64,000 nucleotides of DNA from Leifsonia shinshuensis. Its GTDB lineage: Bacteria > Actinomycetota > Actinomycetes > Actinomycetales > Microbacteriaceae. Each line of letters begins with the position of its first letter. Within the stretch, counting starts at the first letter, position 1. Under the pieces are notes generated by a model. That model saw only the letters and a list, made by a program, of their open reading frames with translations, was not told the origin of the DNA and searched no databases. The translations under genes were made by a program, and so were the position numbers. This document shows, one piece after another, positions 17,241 through 25,533 of the stretch. The stretch lies in NCBI RefSeq assembly GCF_013410375.1, contig NZ_JACCFL010000001.1, positions 3,348,001 through 3,412,000 of the forward strand. The letters are read 5' to 3'.

Positions 17241-17894
17241 ATGAGCGAGACTCCCCCTATCAGGATCGCCATCGTCGACGATCACAAGATGCTCCTCGGC
17301 GCACTCACCGAGTGGATCCGGGGCGCCGCCGACGACATCCGCATGGTCGCGGCCGTCGCGAGCTGGCCGGAGCTGCTGACCCACCCCGAGTTCCCGGTGG
17401 ACGTCGTGCTCCTCGACCTCGACCTCAAAGACAACATCCCGATCTCGCTCAAGCTGTCGACGCTGAAGACGACCGGTGTGCGCACCGTGCTGATGAGCAC
17501 CTACTCCGAGCCCGCCGTCGTGCGCGAGGCGCTGGCCGCCGGCGCGCTCGGCTACCTGGTGAAGAGCGAGGACGCCGAGATGATCGTGGAGGCCATCCGC
17601 GCCGCCAGCAAGGGCGAGTCCTTCATCTCCGCCGAGCTCGACCTCGCCCTCAACGCGGGCGAGCTGGGCGGCGCGCCGAAGCTCAGCGCCCAGGAGCGCC
17701 GGGTGATGGCTCTGTACGGCGCGGGCGAGCCGGTGAAGGCCGTCGCCTTCCAGCTGGGGATCTCGGACGAGACCGCCAAGAGCTACCTCAAGCGCATCCG
17801 CGAGAAGTACCGCGTGGCCGGCTACGACGTCGGCACGAAGGTGGCGCTGCGCAAGCGCGCCATCCAGGACGGCATCCTGCTGCAGAACGACTGA
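17241..17894 (+). CDS. LuxR/NarL-family response regulator
   Basis: 217 aa DNA-binding response regulator. Receiver domain residues 1-125: acidic pocket IVDDH (Asp13/14), phosphoacceptor Asp59 in VVLLDLDL, and Lys in GYLVKSED. The C-terminal LuxR-type helix-turn-helix (about 150-205) reads LSAQERRVMALYGAG and LGISDETAKSYLKRIREKY; the usual VAxxLxxS context is slightly divergent. The ATG has GAAAGGG about 8 nt upstream. It follows the kinase and kinase-like genes by 51 nt and is their obvious output. Its targets are unknown. Confidence 0.92.
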   Translation: MSETPPIRIAIVDDHKMLLGALTEWIRGAADDIRMVAAVASWPELLTHPEFPVDVVLLDLDLKDNIPISLKLSTLKTTGVRTVLMSTYSEPAVVREALAAGALGYLVKSEDAEMIVEAIRAASKGESFISAELDLALNAGELGGAPKLSAQERRVMALYGAGEPVKAVAFQLGISDETAKSYLKRIREKYRVAGYDVGTKVALRKRAIQDGILLQND

Positions 17895-17958
17895 CGCGCG
17901 CTGCGTCTGTTCGCGTCGCGGTAACGCGAGTGAAACGTTACGGTCGAAACGATTCGAC

Positions 17959-17964
17959 TAGACT
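17959..17964 (+). promoter_or_regulatory. -10 element for a leaderless MFS transcript
   Basis: TAGACT ends 6 nt before the GTG at 17971. Just upstream is a short inverted repeat GTAACG (17921-17926) / CGTTAC (17936-17941), which could be an operator or the weak end of the preceding operon. Confidence 0.6.
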
Positions 17965-17970
17965 GACACG

Positions 17971-19251
17971 GTGAACCCGGTTATCGACGGGCCGACGACG
18001 TTGTCGCCGGCCCGTACTCGTCTTGCGCTCCTGGCGCTCGCCCTCGGCGGCTTCGGCATCGGCTCGACCGAATTCGTCGCGATGGGCCTGCTGCCGAACA
18101 TCGCCCACGACCTGCTGCCCCAGCTCTACGCGGCCTCCCCCACCGCCGCGAACGCGCAGGCCGGCTGGATCATCTCGGCGTACGCGCTCGGCGTCGTCGT
18201 GGGCGCCCCGACCATCGCGGCCGTCGCCGCGCGCTGGCCGCGCAAGAAGCTGCTGCTCTGGCTGCTGGTCGCGTTCACCGTCGGCACCATCGCGTCGGCG
18301 CTCGCCCCGACGTTCCAGCTCGTGCTGGTCGCCCGGTTCCTCTCCGCGCTGCCGCACGGCGCCTACTTCGGCATCGCCTCGCTCGTGGCCGCCTCCCTGA
18401 TGGGGCCGGGCAAGCGCGGCCAGGGCGTCGCGTTCGTCCTCTCGGGACTCACCATCGCCAACGTCATCGGCGTCCCGTTCATCACCTGGATCGGGCAGAC
18501 CCACGGCTGGCGCATCGCCTACATCGTCGTCGCCGCGATCTTCGCCCTCACTTTCGTCGCGGTCGCCCTGCTCGTGCCGTGGCAGGCGGGCGACCCGAGG
18601 GCCACGCTGCGCAACGAGCTCAAGGCGTTCACCCGGCTGCAGGTCTGGCTGGCCCTGCTGATCGGCGCGATCGGCTTCGGCGGCTTCTTCGCGGTGTACA
18701 CGTATGTGGCGCCGATGGTCACGACGATCACCGGGCTGCCGGCGTCGGCGGTGCCGCTCGTCCTCATCCTGATCGGCGTCGGGATGACGGTCGGCAACAT
18801 CCTCGGCGGCCGCATGGCCGACCGCAGCGTGGAGCGCGGGATGCTGCTGTTCTTCGCGATCATGCTGGCCGGGCTGGCTGCGCTGTTCTTCAGCGCTCAG
18901 CTGCTCGCCGGCCTGCTGATCTCCGTGTTCGTGATCGCCCTGGCCGCCTCCGCGCTGTCGCCGATGATCCAGACGCGCCTGATGGACGTCGCGCACGACA
19001 GCCAGTCGATCGCGGCCGCGCTGAACCACTCGGCGCTCAACATCGCCAACGCGTCCGGCGCCTTCCTCGGCGGCCTGACCATCGCAGCCGGCTTCGGCTA
19101 CCTGTCACCGATCGTGGTCGGCGCGATCCTCGCCGTGGCGGGCATCGTCCTCGCACTGGTGTCGTTCGGGATCGACCGCTCGCGCATCCGGCGCGGCGTG
19201 GACACCGGTGTCGTGCACGCGCAGCGGCCCGACCCGGTGCCGATCGACTAG
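17971..19251 (+). CDS. MFS transporter (DHA1, AraJ-like)
   Basis: 426 aa, 12 membrane helices. The sequence FGIGSTEFVAMGLLPNIA in helix 1 and the PRKKLLLWLLVAF loop are typical of the AraJ/YdhP/NepI exporters (sugar, purine nucleoside or drug efflux). Substrate not predictable. The GTG start and the TAGACT hexamer 6 nt before it suggest a leaderless message. Confidence 0.88.
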   Translation: MNPVIDGPTTLSPARTRLALLALALGGFGIGSTEFVAMGLLPNIAHDLLPQLYAASPTAANAQAGWIISAYALGVVVGAPTIAAVAARWPRKKLLLWLLVAFTVGTIASALAPTFQLVLVARFLSALPHGAYFGIASLVAASLMGPGKRGQGVAFVLSGLTIANVIGVPFITWIGQTHGWRIAYIVVAAIFALTFVAVALLVPWQAGDPRATLRNELKAFTRLQVWLALLIGAIGFGGFFAVYTYVAPMVTTITGLPASAVPLVLILIGVGMTVGNILGGRMADRSVERGMLLFFAIMLAGLAALFFSAQLLAGLLISVFVIALAASALSPMIQTRLMDVAHDSQSIAAALNHSALNIANASGAFLGGLTIAAGFGYLSPIVVGAILAVAGIVLALVSFGIDRSRIRRGVDTGVVHAQRPDPVPID

Positions 19252-19273
19252 CGCGGCAGCCCCGGCACGACAG

Positions 19274-19477
19274 CTAGCGCGGCTGCCCGTCGAAGAACTC
19301 GGCGACGTCCACGTCCTCCTCGGCGGGCTCCGGCCCGCGCAACCCGGATCGCACCGCGCCCACGATCGCGACGATGACCGCGCCCAGGAGACTGCCCGCG
19401 ACCAGCACGAGCACCGGCAGGTAGATCGGCCACCCGTAGAGCAGCACGAGGTAGCCGATCGTGAGGAACGGGTTCAT
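19274..19477 (-). CDS. Small membrane protein
   Basis: 67 aa. One long or two closely packed hydrophobic segments (about residues 4-42, GYLVLLYGWPIYLPVLVLVAG then AVIVAIVGAVRSG) and an acidic tail (AEEDVDVAEFFDG). No domain recognised. Its ATG directly follows the stop of the thiamine-binding-type gene with no gap, so the two are [15 protein letters not shown] coupled and may act together. Confidence 0.6.
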   Translation of the reverse strand: MNPFLTIGYLVLLYGWPIYLPVLVLVAGSLLGAVIVAIVGAVRSGLRGPEPAEEDVDVAEFFDGQPR

Positions 19478-19804
19478 CTACTCGCCCTCCGGCGCCGCCT
19501 CGCCTCGCTTCAACGCGGCCTCCAGCCGCTCCACTTTGCCGTCGAGCTCACCGGTGCGGCCGGGGCGGATGTCGGCCTTCAGCACCAGCGAGACGCGCGG
19601 GCCGTACGCGCCGACGGCCTCCGTCGCGCGGCGGATCACGTCGAAGACCTCGTCCCACTCGCCCTCGATCTCCGTGAACATCGAGTTCGTGCGATTCGGG
19701 AGCCCCGACTCGCGCACGATCCGGACCGCCGCGGCGACGGCGTCGTGCACCGAGCCCTCCGGTCCTTCCGCCCCGCTCGGGGCGACCGAGAATGCGACCA
19801 GCAT
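19478..19804 (-). CDS. Thiamine-binding protein family (MTH1187/YkoF-like)
   Basis: About 108 aa single-domain protein of the MTH1187 family: begins MLVAFSVAP, then SVHDAVAAAVRIVRESGLPN, SMFTEIEGEWDEVFDVIRRATEAV and RVSLVLKADIRPGR. Family members form tetramers and some bind hydroxymethylpyrimidine or thiamine. The ATG at 19804 is chosen because AGGAGG lies just upstream; the longer frame starting at 19822 would swallow that site. It is followed without a gap by a small membrane protein gene. Confidence 0.8.
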   Translation of the reverse strand: MLVAFSVAPSGAEGPEGSVHDAVAAAVRIVRESGLPNRTNSMFTEIEGEWDEVFDVIRRATEAVGAYGPRVSLVLKADIRPGRTGELDGKVERLEAALKRGEAAPEGE

Positions 19805-19888
19805 GAGCCCTCCTTCTGTCACGCACCGGGATGGTACGTCCGGCGCACGAGCCAGTCTAGGAGGCTGCGATGCGTCGCGGCCGGAACA

Positions 19889-21244
19889 CTAGCGGGCCTC
19901 GCCCACCGGCACCGGGTGCGCGTCGGGCGCCGAGCGGAACGGCCACGCGTGCGCGGGCAGCAGATCGCCCGCCGCCTCATCCCGGTGCCGCTTGCGCCAG
20001 AGCGCCCCGATGGTCCAGCCGAGGACGACGAAGTACATCAGGTTGCGCGCCGTGAGCACCGCGACCATCGACGGGAGCGGCACGAGGAGGCCGGAGTACA
20101 GGTACGGATAGATGACCTGGGTGAGCGCCGCGATGGTCAGCACCAGGATCGCGGGCGTCTTGAACCCGCGGCCCTGATAGACCAGCCCGATCACGACGGG
20201 GGCGGCGAGCCAGATGATGTACTGCGGCGAGCCCACCTTGTTGAAGGCGATGAAGGCCGTCACGAGCGCCAGCGACAACTCCGGGAGGATGCGCGTGTAC
20301 GGCGTCCCCCGCCGCAGCGAGCGGATGCCGATGAGCGCGACGACCAGCACGGTGAGCGCGAGCAGCGGGTTCATCAGCGAGCCGGCCGCCACCGTCCCCT
20401 GGCCCGTCACCTGGAAGGTGAGCAGGTCCTGGTCGTAGTAGACGACGGCGTCGGGGACGTGGAACGCGGCCTGCCACATCCAGAAGGTGGCGACCGGCGC
20501 CTCGATCTGGATGCCGCGGTCGGTCTGCGTCGTGATGAAGCTGAAGACGTGCATGCCGCCGCCGAAGATGAGCGGCACGGCCGCGATGACGAGGCTGGTC
20601 ACCGCTCCGATCACGACGATCCGCCACCGCGTCTTCATCGCGATCACGGCGGCGACGATGATGGCGGCCGGCCACACCTTGATCCACGTGGCGATGGTCA
20701 GCGTCACCACGGCGACGCGCTCGTGGAAGGTCAGCCAGAGCAGTCCGATGATCGCGAGGGAGCCGGAGACGGCGTCGAGGCGGCCGAGCGAGATCGGGCC
20801 CAGGAGCAGCAGGAAGCCCAGCCACCACCAGGCGGCGACGAGCCTGCGCGGCTCGCGGCCGACGATGAGGACGGCGAAGGCGGCCGCGTTCAGCAGCATG
20901 ACCATCGTCAGCCAGCCGCCGAGGTAGTTGTCCTCGCCGAACAGCAGCGGGAGCATGATCGGCACGATCGCGCCGAACGGGTAGACCCAGTCGGCGTTGA
21001 GGCCGACGATCTCGGTGCCCTGCGCCGCCAGCTGCGCCCACGGCTTGTAGACCCAGAAGACATCACCGAAGCCGGTGTGCTGCAGCAGCCCGAAGCCGCC
21101 GATGACGAGGTGGACGATCAGGAAGCCGATCCACAGGCTCAGCGGGCTGGCGGCGATCCGCCGCAGTGTCGTCGCGGCCGATCCCCCGCGCGGCGCAGGA
21201 AGCGGTACCGGAGCGGCGTCCATCCCCGCGGCGTCTATCCCCAT
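19889..21244 (-). CDS. GT87-like polyprenyl-phosphate mannosyltransferase (DUF2029)
   Basis: 451 aa polytopic membrane protein with about 10-12 helices. The first extracytoplasmic loop contains GFGDVFWVYKPW, carrying the acidic residue expected in GT-C enzymes. The central ATWIKVWPAAIIVAAVIA and the loop FNKVGSPQYIIWLAAP resemble the DUF2029/GT87 family of actinobacterial mannosyltransferases (PimE type). It probably moves a mannose from polyprenyl-phosphate-mannose to a glycolipid outside the membrane. The ATG has TAAGAT 8 nt upstream. Confidence 0.75.
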   Translation of the reverse strand: MGIDAAGMDAAPVPLPAPRGGSAATTLRRIAASPLSLWIGFLIVHLVIGGFGLLQHTGFGDVFWVYKPWAQLAAQGTEIVGLNADWVYPFGAIVPIMLPLLFGEDNYLGGWLTMVMLLNAAAFAVLIVGREPRRLVAAWWWLGFLLLLGPISLGRLDAVSGSLAIIGLLWLTFHERVAVVTLTIATWIKVWPAAIIVAAVIAMKTRWRIVVIGAVTSLVIAAVPLIFGGGMHVFSFITTQTDRGIQIEAPVATFWMWQAAFHVPDAVVYYDQDLLTFQVTGQGTVAAGSLMNPLLALTVLVVALIGIRSLRRGTPYTRILPELSLALVTAFIAFNKVGSPQYIIWLAAPVVIGLVYQGRGFKTPAILVLTIAALTQVIYPYLYSGLLVPLPSMVAVLTARNLMYFVVLGWTIGALWRKRHRDEAAGDLLPAHAWPFRSAPDAHPVPVGEAR

Positions 21245-21312
21245 AGCGCCTCATCTTATGGGACCCGTATCCGAGGCACCGCCCCCGCGAGCCGACGCAC
21301 GTGCGAGGTCGC

Positions 21313-22194
21313 TCAGCTTCGGGCGAGGAGCCTCCGCAGCACCGCGGGCACCGCCTCCGCCACGTCGAGCGCCGCCACCGGTCCACCCTGCGAGGCGGCC
21401 TCGCCGGCCCGGCCGTGCACCCAGGCGGCGGTCGCGGCGAGCGCCGCGAGCGCCTCGTGCCCGCGCTCCCGGATGGCGTCGGCGTGCGTGGCGACCAGCG
21501 CGCCCAGGACCCCGCCGAGCACGTCGCCGCTGCCGGCCGTTGCCAGCCACGGCGGGCCCGCTGTGACGGTGACGCGCGAGCCGTCCGGGGTGGCGACGTG
21601 GGTGGTGTGGCCCTTCAGGAGCACGGTCGCGCCGAGGGTGGAGGCGGCGCGTTCGGCCCACCTGCCGGGATCCGCGCGGATCTCGTCGGGCTCCGGCGTC
21701 GGCGCGCCGTCGTCGGCCGCCGCGGCGAGGGCCCGCGACAGCTCGCGGTAGTGCGGAGTGATGACGACCGGCCCGCGTGCCCGCATCACCAGGTCGAGGG
21801 CTCCGGCGTCGACCACCAGCGGAGTGCCGTCGTCGAGGGCCTCACGCAGCCGGCGAAGATCGTCGGCGTCGCGGTCGTCGGCGTCCATCCCGGAGCCGAG
21901 CAGCCAGCCCTGCACGCGTCCGGGGGCGGACACGACCTCGGGGCGGCGGCGCAGCACCTCGTGGGCGGCGCGCTCGGCGCCGAGGTAGCGGATCATCCCC
22001 ACCCCGGTCCGCGCTGCCGCCTCGGCGCCGAGCACCGCGGCGCCGGGATAGCGCGCCGAACCGGTGACCATGCCGAGGACGCCGCGGGAGTACTTGTCGT
22101 CGGACGCGGTCGGCACGGCGATCCAGCCGCGGGCGAGCTCCCCGTTCCAGGCCGTCCCCACCGTCAGGTCGGACGGGGTCGTCATCTCCTGCAT
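21313..22194 (-). CDS. nnrD: ADP-dependent NAD(P)HX dehydratase
   Basis: Repairs hydrated NAD(P)H using ADP. 293 aa ribokinase-like carbohydrate-kinase domain: DDKYSRGVLGMVTGSARYPGAA at the N-terminus, GWLLGSGM, VVDAGALDL, VVITPHYRELSRAL, and the catalytic TAGSGDVLGGVLGAL near residue 220. The NnrE epimerase domain fused in many bacteria is absent, so an epimerase must be encoded elsewhere. The ATG at 22194 has GGAGG upstream; a second ATG four codons later also has one. Confidence 0.9.
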   Translation of the reverse strand: MQEMTTPSDLTVGTAWNGELARGWIAVPTASDDKYSRGVLGMVTGSARYPGAAVLGAEAAARTGVGMIRYLGAERAAHEVLRRRPEVVSAPGRVQGWLLGSGMDADDRDADDLRRLREALDDGTPLVVDAGALDLVMRARGPVVITPHYRELSRALAAAADDGAPTPEPDEIRADPGRWAERAASTLGATVLLKGHTTHVATPDGSRVTVTAGPPWLATAGSGDVLGGVLGALVATHADAIRERGHEALAALAATAAWVHGRAGEAASQGGPVAALDVAEAVPAVLRRLLARS

Positions 22195-22204
22195 CGAACC
22201 TCCG

Positions 22205-22284
22205 CATCTGCTCCTGGCCCACGATAGGTTGAAGACCGCGTGACAACACCGTCATCTGCTCCCCTGCCCACGATAGGTTGAAGA
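22205..22284 (+). repeat. Duplicated promoter block before the HAD gene
   Basis: Two near-identical blocks of about 31 nt lie 48 nt apart (22205-22235 and 22253-22284). Each begins CATCTGCTC and ends CCCACGATAGGTTGAAGA. The second contains the -10 element TAGGTT (22274-22279) placed exactly 6 nt before the GTG start; the first carries the same hexamer at 22225-22230. Confidence 0.8.
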
Positions 22285-22285
22285 G

Positions 22286-22903
22286 GTGAGCATCTCCATC
22301 CCCGGTTCGGTGGTCGTCTTCGACTACGGCGAGGTCATCTCCGTCACCCCGAGCGACGCGGACCGCACCGCGCTGGTGGGGATCGCCGGCGGCGACGCCG
22401 AGCAGTTCTGGCCCGCGTACTGGCGGCACCGCAACGCGCTCGACCAGGGCACGCTCACCATCCAGCAGTACTGGCGGGGCATCGAGCGCGAGCTCGGCGA
22501 GAGCTGGGAGGACGCGACCATCCACCGGCTGTGGCTGGCCGACTTCCGCAGCTGGCTCACCATCGACCACGACACCCTCCAGGTGCTGCTCGACCTGAAG
22601 GAGGGCGGCACACGGCTCGCGCTGCTGTCGAACGCGGGGCGCGACTTCGGCTCCTACTTCCGGCACGGGACGCTCGGCGACCTGTTCGAGCAGGTGTTCG
22701 TGAGCGGCGAGCTGGGGACGGTGAAGCCGAGCGCCGAGATCTTCGAGCACGTCATGGCCGAGCTGGGCGTAACGCCCGCGCAGACCATCTTCATCGACAA
22801 CAAGCCCGAGAACGTGGAGGGCGCCCGCGCGCTCGGGATCGCCGGCCACGTCTACACGTCCGCGGAGGACCTCCGGGCATATCTCGAGTCGCTGGCGGCT
22901 TAG
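22286..22903 (+). CDS. HAD-superfamily hydrolase (YihX-like phosphatase)
   Basis: 205 aa HAD-IA enzyme. Motif I VVVFDYGEVI (nucleophile Asp), motif II LALLSNAG, motif III Lys in GTVKPSAEIF, and motif IV FIDNKPENVEGA. A helical cap domain lies between motifs I and II (about 20-95). The D-x-G-x-V form of motif I is that of YihX-type sugar-phosphate phosphatases. The substrate is unknown. The GTG start is supported by TAGGTT 6 nt upstream; the message is probably leaderless. The Old Yellow Enzyme gene begins 8 nt after the stop. Confidence 0.88.
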   Translation: MSISIPGSVVVFDYGEVISVTPSDADRTALVGIAGGDAEQFWPAYWRHRNALDQGTLTIQQYWRGIERELGESWEDATIHRLWLADFRSWLTIDHDTLQVLLDLKEGGTRLALLSNAGRDFGSYFRHGTLGDLFEQVFVSGELGTVKPSAEIFEHVMAELGVTPAQTIFIDNKPENVEGARALGIAGHVYTSAEDLRAYLESLAA

Positions 22904-22911
22904 TAACGAGT

Positions 22912-23997
22912 ATGACTTCGCTCTTCGATCCGCTGACCCTGCGCGGCGTGACGGTCCGCAACCGCATCTGGACCTCCCCCATGTGCCAGTACTCCGTGCT
23001 CGACCACTCGGGGGTGCCGCAGACCTGGCAGCTCGTCCACCTCGGCGCGCTCGCGACGGGAGGCAGCGGCATCGTCTTCACGGAGGCGACCGCCGTCAAC
23101 CCCGAGGGCCGCATCTCGCCGCGCGACACCGGCATCTGGACGGACGAGCAGGCGGAGGCCTGGCGGCCGATCGTGGAGTTCATCGCGTCGCAGGGCGCCG
23201 TCCCCGCCATCCAGCTCGCGCACGCCGGCCGCAAGGCGTCGACCTGGCCGGCCTGGGGCTTCGAGGACCGGCACGGCACCGTGCCGCCCGAGGAGGGCGG
23301 CTGGAGGGCCGTCGCGCCGTCCCCGATCGCGTTCGGAGACGACGACGTGCCCGAGGAGCTCGACCTCGCCGGCATCGAGCGGATCGTGGCGGACTTCCGC
23401 GCGGCGGCCCGCCGCTCCGTCGACGTGGGCTTCCGCATCCTGGAGCTGCACGCGGCGCACGGCTACCTGCTGCACGAGTTCCTCTCCCCGATCGCCAACC
23501 ACCGCACCGACGAGTACGGCGGCTCGCTCGAGAACCGCGCCCGGCTCCTGCTGCGCATCGTGACGGCCGTGCGCGAGGAGGTCGGCGACGACGTGCCGCT
23601 CTTCGTGCGGTTCTCCGGCAGCGACTGGACGCCCGGCGGCTGGGACGAGCAGCAGACGGCGACGGTCTCGGGCTGGGCGCAGGAGGCCGGCGCGGACTTC
23701 TTCGACATCTCCTCCGGCGGCATCCAGACCGGCGTGCGCATCCCGCTCCAGCCCGGCTACCAGGTGCCGTTCGCGGAGCACGTGCGCAGTTCCGCCGAGG
23801 TGGACGTCAGCGCCGTCGGCCTCATCACGACGCCGCAGCAGGCGGCGGACATCGTGGAGGGCGGCAGCGCGGACGCGGTGATGCTGGCGCGCGAACTGCT
23901 GCGCGACCCGCATTTCCCGCTGCGGGCCGCGCACGAACTCGGCGTCAGCATCGACTACTGGCCGCCGCAGTACCTCCGGGCGGCGTGGCGCGACTGA
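22912..23997 (+). CDS. NADH:flavin oxidoreductase, YqjM-like Old Yellow Enzyme
   Basis: 361 aa FMN-dependent ene-reductase. It begins SLFDPLTLRGVTVRNRIWTSPMCQYS, with the Cys of MCQYS that tunes FMN in the thermophilic-like/YqjM class. LAHAGRKAS holds active-site contacts, LELHAAHGYLLHEFLSP follows, and VGLITTPQQAADIVEGGSAD forms the C-terminal phosphate-binding loop. It reduces activated C=C bonds with NADPH. The ATG at 22912 is 8 nt after the HAD stop, so both are one transcript. Confidence 0.93.
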   Translation: MTSLFDPLTLRGVTVRNRIWTSPMCQYSVLDHSGVPQTWQLVHLGALATGGSGIVFTEATAVNPEGRISPRDTGIWTDEQAEAWRPIVEFIASQGAVPAIQLAHAGRKASTWPAWGFEDRHGTVPPEEGGWRAVAPSPIAFGDDDVPEELDLAGIERIVADFRAAARRSVDVGFRILELHAAHGYLLHEFLSPIANHRTDEYGGSLENRARLLLRIVTAVREEVGDDVPLFVRFSGSDWTPGGWDEQQTATVSGWAQEAGADFFDISSGGIQTGVRIPLQPGYQVPFAEHVRSSAEVDVSAVGLITTPQQAADIVEGGSADAVMLARELLRDPHFPLRAAHELGVSIDYWPPQYLRAAWRD

Positions 23998-24016
23998 GCC
24001 GTCGCCTGGGCCTCCG

Positions 24017-24403
24017 CTACATCGGCACGGCGGGCTGCGTCAGGCACAGATAGTTGCCCTCGCTGTCCTGGAACCAGGCCGATTTGCCCTGGCTGTCGGT
24101 GGCGACCCCGTTCTCGGTCTTGAGGCCGGGGAAGTCGTAGTCCGCGAACTCCACTCCCCTGCCGCGCAGGTGCTCCATCTCGGCCTCGATGTCCTCCACC
24201 AGCCAGCACATGGCGGTGTTCTGCGCGGTCCCGGCGTTGGCGGTCTCGTAGACGTAGATCCACGAGTCGCCTCCGGTGCGGTACCGGACGCCCTGTTCAC
24301 TGGTGTCCTCCGGCTCGAGTTCGAGCTTGTCGCGGAACCACGCCGTGGCGCGCGCCAGGTCCGAAGCGGGAAGGACGGAGTACGTCTTGCTCGACGACAA
24401 CAT
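24017..24403 (-). CDS. VOC family protein
   Basis: 128 aa glyoxalase-fold protein: SVLPASDLARATAWFRDKL, a central SWIYVYETANAG, then GKSAWFQDSEGNYLCLTQP. Such proteins are usually dimeric and metal-binding with undefined substrates. The ATG has GGAGG 9 nt upstream and an upstream -10 candidate TAGCAT (24438-24433). Convergent with the Old Yellow Enzyme gene, only 19 nt between stops. Confidence 0.85.
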   Translation of the reverse strand: MLSSSKTYSVLPASDLARATAWFRDKLELEPEDTSEQGVRYRTGGDSWIYVYETANAGTAQNTAMCWLVEDIEAEMEHLRGRGVEFADYDFPGLKTENGVATDSQGKSAWFQDSEGNYLCLTQPAVPM

Positions 24404-24448
24404 GAGAGATCCTCCTCTTCATTCCGCGCAGGATGCTACTCCGGGCGT

Positions 24449-24462
24449 GGGGCTTTGGCCCC
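24449..24462 (-). terminator. Short hairpin after the CNNM/CorC gene pair
   Basis: GGGGC (24449-24453) and GCCCC (24458-24462) flank a 4 nt loop, 34 nt beyond the stop at 24496. It is small, so termination may be partial. Confidence 0.4.
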
Positions 24463-24495
24463 CTGAACAGAACGGTCTAGAGCCGACAGAAGGCA

Positions 24496-25533
24496 CTACA
24501 GGCGCCGCGTCGCGTCCTGCACCTCGCCGACCAGCTCCTCGATGATGTCCTCCAGGAACACCACCCCCGCTGTCGTGCCCTCGCCGTCGACCGCGCGCGC
24601 CAGGTGGCTGCCGGTGCGGCGCATGCTGGCGAGTGCGTCCTCCAGGTCGGCGTCGACGAAGACCGTCACCAGCCGCCGCACCCGCTTGGCCGGGACCGGG
24701 AGGTCGAACCCGGTCTCCTCCAGGTCGAGCACGTCTTTGAGGTGCAGGTAGCCGGTCGGCTCGCCGCCGGCGTCGGGCACCACGTAGCGCGAGAAGCCGT
24801 ACTTGGCGACCGCCTTCTCCACGTCGGCGGGGGTCGGCGACAGCGGCAGCGAGACCAGCGTCTCCGGCTTCACCATCGCGTCGCGCACCTTCTTCTCGGT
24901 GAACTCGAACGCCGCGGTCAGCGCACCGATCCGGTCGGTCAGCACGCCTTCCCTGGTCGACTGGCTCACGATGGTCGCGACCTCGTCGAGCGTGAACGTG
25001 CTGGCCGCCTCATCCTTCGGCTGCACCCGGAACAGGCGGAGCACCGCGTTCGCGCTCGCGTTCAGGGCGACGATGATCGGCCGGACGACCCGCCCGATGC
25101 CCACCAGCGGAGGCGCCAGCAGCAGCGCGGCCCGGTCCGGCATCGAGAACGAGATGTTCTTCGGCACCATCTCGCCGAACACGACGTGCAGGAACGACAC
25201 CAGCACCAGCGCGATGATGAAGGCCACCGTGCCGATCACGTCCTCCGACCAGCCGGTCGCGAGCAGCGGCACCTCCAGCAGGTGGTGGATCGCCGGCTCG
25301 GAGACGTTCAGGATGAGCAGCGAGCAGACGGTGATGCCGAGCTGCGTCGTCGCGAGCATGAGCGTGGCGTGCTCCATCGCGTACAGCGCGGTCTTGGCTC
25401 TGCGCTTGCCGCGCTCGGCGAGTGGCTCGATCTGGGAGCGGCGCGCGGAGATGACGGCGAACTCCGCGGCGACGAAGAACGCGTTCACGAGGAGGAGCAC
25501 CACCAGCCAGGCGATGCCGGCCCAGTCGCTCAT
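24496..25533 (-). CDS. CNNM/CorC-family membrane protein (second of pair)
   Basis: 345 aa. The N-terminal DUF21/CNNM membrane domain (about 1-170: VNAFFVAAEFAVISARRSQI, then LGITVCSLLILN and FGEMVPKN) is followed by a CBS pair (about 210-320: MVKPETLVSLPLSPT, GYLHLKDVLDLEE, VVFLEDIIEELVGEV). The C-terminal CorC_HlyC domain is absent, so it is shorter than typical members. Family members act in magnesium/cobalt homeostasis. The ATG overlaps the stop of the upstream paralogue by 4 nt, so the two are likely subunits of one complex. Confidence 0.88.
   Translation of the reverse strand: MSDWAGIAWLVVLLLVNAFFVAAEFAVISARRSQIEPLAERGKRRAKTALYAMEHATLMLATTQLGITVCSLLILNVSEPAIHHLLEVPLLATGWSEDVIGTVAFIIALVLVSFLHVVFGEMVPKNISFSMPDRAALLLAPPLVGIGRVVRPIIVALNASANAVLRLFRVQPKDEAASTFTLDEVATIVSQSTREGVLTDRIGALTAAFEFTEKKVRDAMVKPETLVSLPLSPTPADVEKAVAKYGFSRYVVPDAGGEPTGYLHLKDVLDLEETGFDLPVPAKRVRRLVTVFVDADLEDALASMRRTGSHLARAVDGEGTTAGVVFLEDIIEELVGEVQDATRRL

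Noticed and set aside
22286..22330. HAD protein without the second catalytic Asp (DYG instead of DxD)
   Set aside because: YihX-type HAD phosphatases naturally have D-x-G in motif I and are active, so this is not a broken enzyme.
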